A program made the position numbers and the translations under genes. From NCBI GenBank assembly GCA_026394095.1, contig JAPKYY010000027.1:1-5578 (forward strand): 5,578 nucleotides of DNA. The letters are read 5' to 3'. The notes beneath the pieces were generated by a model that saw only the letters and a program-made list of their open reading frames with translations, made no database searches and was not told where the DNA came from. This stretch comes from Acidobacteriota bacterium (GTDB taxonomy: Bacteria; Acidobacteriota; Terriglobia; Bryobacterales; Bryobacteraceae). Numbering within the stretch: the first letter of the stretch is position 1; each line of letters opens with the position of its first letter. This document shows positions 4,046 through 5,578 of this stretch, piece by piece.

Positions 4046-5578
4046 TTCCGGCAGCCGTCCCGGCGTCGCCGGAGCCCCCGCCGCATCTAGTTCCCGCTCC
4101 ACCTTCTTCAAGTCCACTTCCAGCAAAACCCGAAGCTTCTCAAGCTCCTTCTCAAAATCTCGGGCCGCCAGATTGTAGTTATCCACCCAGAACTGAGCCG
4201 GCCTGCTCGTCGACAACCTCATATTCCCAGCCACAGTGCGAATCCGCTCCGCCAGCGCCGGCACCGTATCGACGTACCGCCCTGAAGCAAACGAGTCGCC
4301 CACCACCACCAGCCGTATCGCCGACAGCCGCTCCTCCAGTCCCTTCACATCCGCGCGCAACTTCGCCGGCGCGCTTGGCGTCAGCTCCAGCGCCGTCTTC
4401 ATCGCCGTCAGCTTCAACCGCGTAGCATCGATATTCTCCGACGCCCCGGTCACCGCCCGCTGCAAGCGCGTCACCTTCTGCTGGAACTCACTCAGAATCT
4501 TGAAGTCCGCCTCATTCATCGAAGACGTTCCCTCGGCAATCACTCGAAACGCCACCGGCTCGCCCATCGGCGTAACCACCCCGCCCACTCGCTTCGACAT
4601 CTGCACCTTATAGCTACCTGGCATCCCAAGCGGCCCGGTCTGCGGAGGCCCAAACTCCTCCAGCGCCTCCATCCCCGGCGGCGTCGGCCGCGGCAGATTC
4701 GTGGCAGGCTCCCGCAAATCCCAGGTCGCACGGTTGATCCCTTTCGTAGCGGGCCCAGTGATCGTCCGCACCGCCCGCCCACCGGCATCCAGCACGGTAA
4801 ACAGAATCGCCGGCGCTTCCTCTTCCGCCTCAGCCCGCAACTCAGCCAGCGACGGATACACAATCGCTTCCTTCTTCTGATTCGCCGCCCGCTCAGCATC
4901 GCGGCGCAGATCCCGCTTCGACTTCAGCCCATCCTTCAGATGGTAGGTAAAGGTCGCCCCAAAAGCCGGATTCTCAGCCGTGTAATAAGCCTCACCCTGC
5001 GTCCCCTTGGTGGTCCCACCAAGTTTCCGTGATTGCACATACAACAAGGCATCTTTAGCTGGAAACAGCTTCGCCTCAGCATTCAACACCTCAGGCTTCA
5101 ACCCCCGCAAGGCCGAGTAGTCATCAAGGATATAAATTCCACGACCAAAGGTGCCAACCACCAGATCGTTCTCGCGCTTCTGAATCACCAGATCATGCAC
5201 AGCAATCGTCGGCATCCCGCCCGTCAGCTTCGTCCACTTCACTCCACCATCGAGGCTCGTAAAAACACCAAACTCCGTACCCACAAAGAGCAGATTCGGA
5301 TCGGCATGATCCTGCACAAACGCTTTCACCGCCCCATTCTCCGGCAGGTCACCCATGATTGGAGTCCAGTTCCGGCCAAGGTCGGTCGACTTGAACAGAT
5401 AAGGTTTGAAGTCCGAATTTTGATGGTTGTCGAAGGCTGCAAACACAGTATTGGCATCGAGAATGCCCGGCACCACCTTCTTCACATAGGCGCCTTCAGG
5501 CACACCGGCAATGCCAGCCACCTTACGCCAGTCAGTCCCCGCATTCTCACTCACATGAATCAGCCCATCATCACTACC
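4031..5578 (-). CDS. Sortilin/VPS10-type beta-propeller (BNR/Asp-box) protein, C-terminal part
   Basis: The visible 515 residues are the C-terminal part of a large protein; the frame is open to the right edge, starting GSDDGLIHVSENAG. The GTG at 5554 is internal to an Asp-box blade and is not a real start. Counting from the edge, there are three Asp-boxes: SENAGTDW (10-17), STDLGRNW (64-71) and SLDGGVKW (108-115). The propeller closes with GTFGRGIYILDD (142-153). A FlgD/Ig-like strand region follows around 261-289 (TVLDAGGRAVRTI to ATWDLR), then charged helical, coiled-coil-like segments (about 355-420 and 470-500) and the end LPEFKAR. This order matches large proteins (commonly about 1000 residues) of Acidobacteriota and Bacteroidota, often labelled glycosyl hydrolase, sialidase or VPS10 domain. 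They usually carry a signal peptide, which would lie outside the window. Enzymatic activity is not shown; a structural or binding role is as likely. The stop lies 31 bases before the tRNA. Confidence 0.88.
   Translation of the reverse strand, partial: GSDDGLIHVSENAGTDWRKVAGIAGVPEGAYVKKVVPGILDANTVFAAFDNHQNSDFKPYLFKSTDLGRNWTPIMGDLPENGAVKAFVQDHADPNLLFVGTEFGVFTSLDGGVKWTKLTGGMPTIAVHDLVIQKRENDLVVGTFGRGIYILDDYSALRGLKPEVLNAEAKLFPAKDALLYVQSRKLGGTTKGTQGEAYYTAENPAFGATFTYHLKDGLKSKRDLRRDAERAANQKKEAIVYPSLAELRAEAEEEAPAILFTVLDAGGRAVRTITGPATKGINRATWDLREPATNLPRPTPPGMEALEEFGPPQTGPLGMPGSYKVQMSKRVGGVVTPMGEPVAFRVIAEGTSSMNEADFKILSEFQQKVTRLQRAVTGASENIDATRLKLTAMKTALELTPSAPAKLRADVKGLEERLSAIRLVVVGDSFASGRYVDTVPALAERIRTVAGNMRLSTSRPAQFWVDNYNLAARDFEKELEKLRVLLEVDLKKVERELDAAGAPATPGRLPEFKAR

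Noticed and set aside
4236..4899. Frames of 125 (plus) and 119 (minus) codons inside the propeller-protein gene
   Set aside because: Both are shadows of the real frame; the minus one is extremely rich in arginine, typical of a shifted frame in GC-rich DNA.
5552..5554. GTG as the start of the propeller protein
   Set aside because: The frame continues to the window edge with GSDDGLIH, a typical blade sequence leading into the Asp-box, so the GTG is an internal valine.
1..5578. Mobile element, CRISPR array, toxin-antitoxin or defence system
   Set aside because: No repeat arrays, transposase or integrase motifs, terminal inverted repeats or target duplications were seen; the small genes have other, better explanations.

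Overview
The window (5578 bases, moderately GC-rich) is a compact piece of bacterial chromosome, most likely from an acidobacterium. That guess rests on the large sortilin/VPS10-type beta-propeller protein at the right end, a family abundant in Acidobacteriota and Bacteroidota, and on the style of the small neighbouring proteins. It is an inference, since no marker gene is present. No mobile element, CRISPR array, phage gene or rRNA is visible, and coding density is very high: the longest stretch outside a gene is 81 bases.

Layout. Bases 1-1318 (minus) hold the N-terminal 439 codons of purL, which runs off the left edge. It overlaps the stop of purQ (1315-1989, minus) by four bases (ATGA), so purQ-purL is a translationally coupled pair for step 4 of de novo purine synthesis. 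Upstream of purQ, on the same strand, is a 74-residue protein with a UvrD-tail-like Tudor domain (2071-2295). A rho-independent terminator-like hairpin (2015-2035) separates it from purQ. The small gene has a good promoter (TTGGAC, 17 bases, TAGAAT with extended TG).

On the plus strand, divergent from the small gene, lie a MmcQ/YjbR-like protein (2351-2686) and a DUF72/YecE-family protein (2745-3620), probably one transcript. The 58-base gap between them folds into a long hairpin that buries the ribosome binding site of the DUF72 gene. Its 3' end overlaps convergently by 24 bases with a 104-codon gene of unknown function (3597-3911, minus). Upstream of that gene, on the same strand, is tRNA-Glu with anticodon CUC and an encoded CCA (3925-3999). 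The rest (4031-5578, minus) is the C-terminal 515 residues of the beta-propeller protein, whose N-terminus lies beyond the right edge.

Functionally the window is a housekeeping neighbourhood: purine synthesis, a tRNA, two small conserved nucleic-acid-type proteins, and a probable secreted propeller protein. I see no convincing new defence or mobile system. The items most worth a second look are regulatory: the occluded ribosome binding site before the DUF72 gene, the tight terminator-promoter-start arrangement before purQ with no Shine-Dalgarno, and a nearly identical 14/15-base element in front of both purQ and tRNA-Glu.
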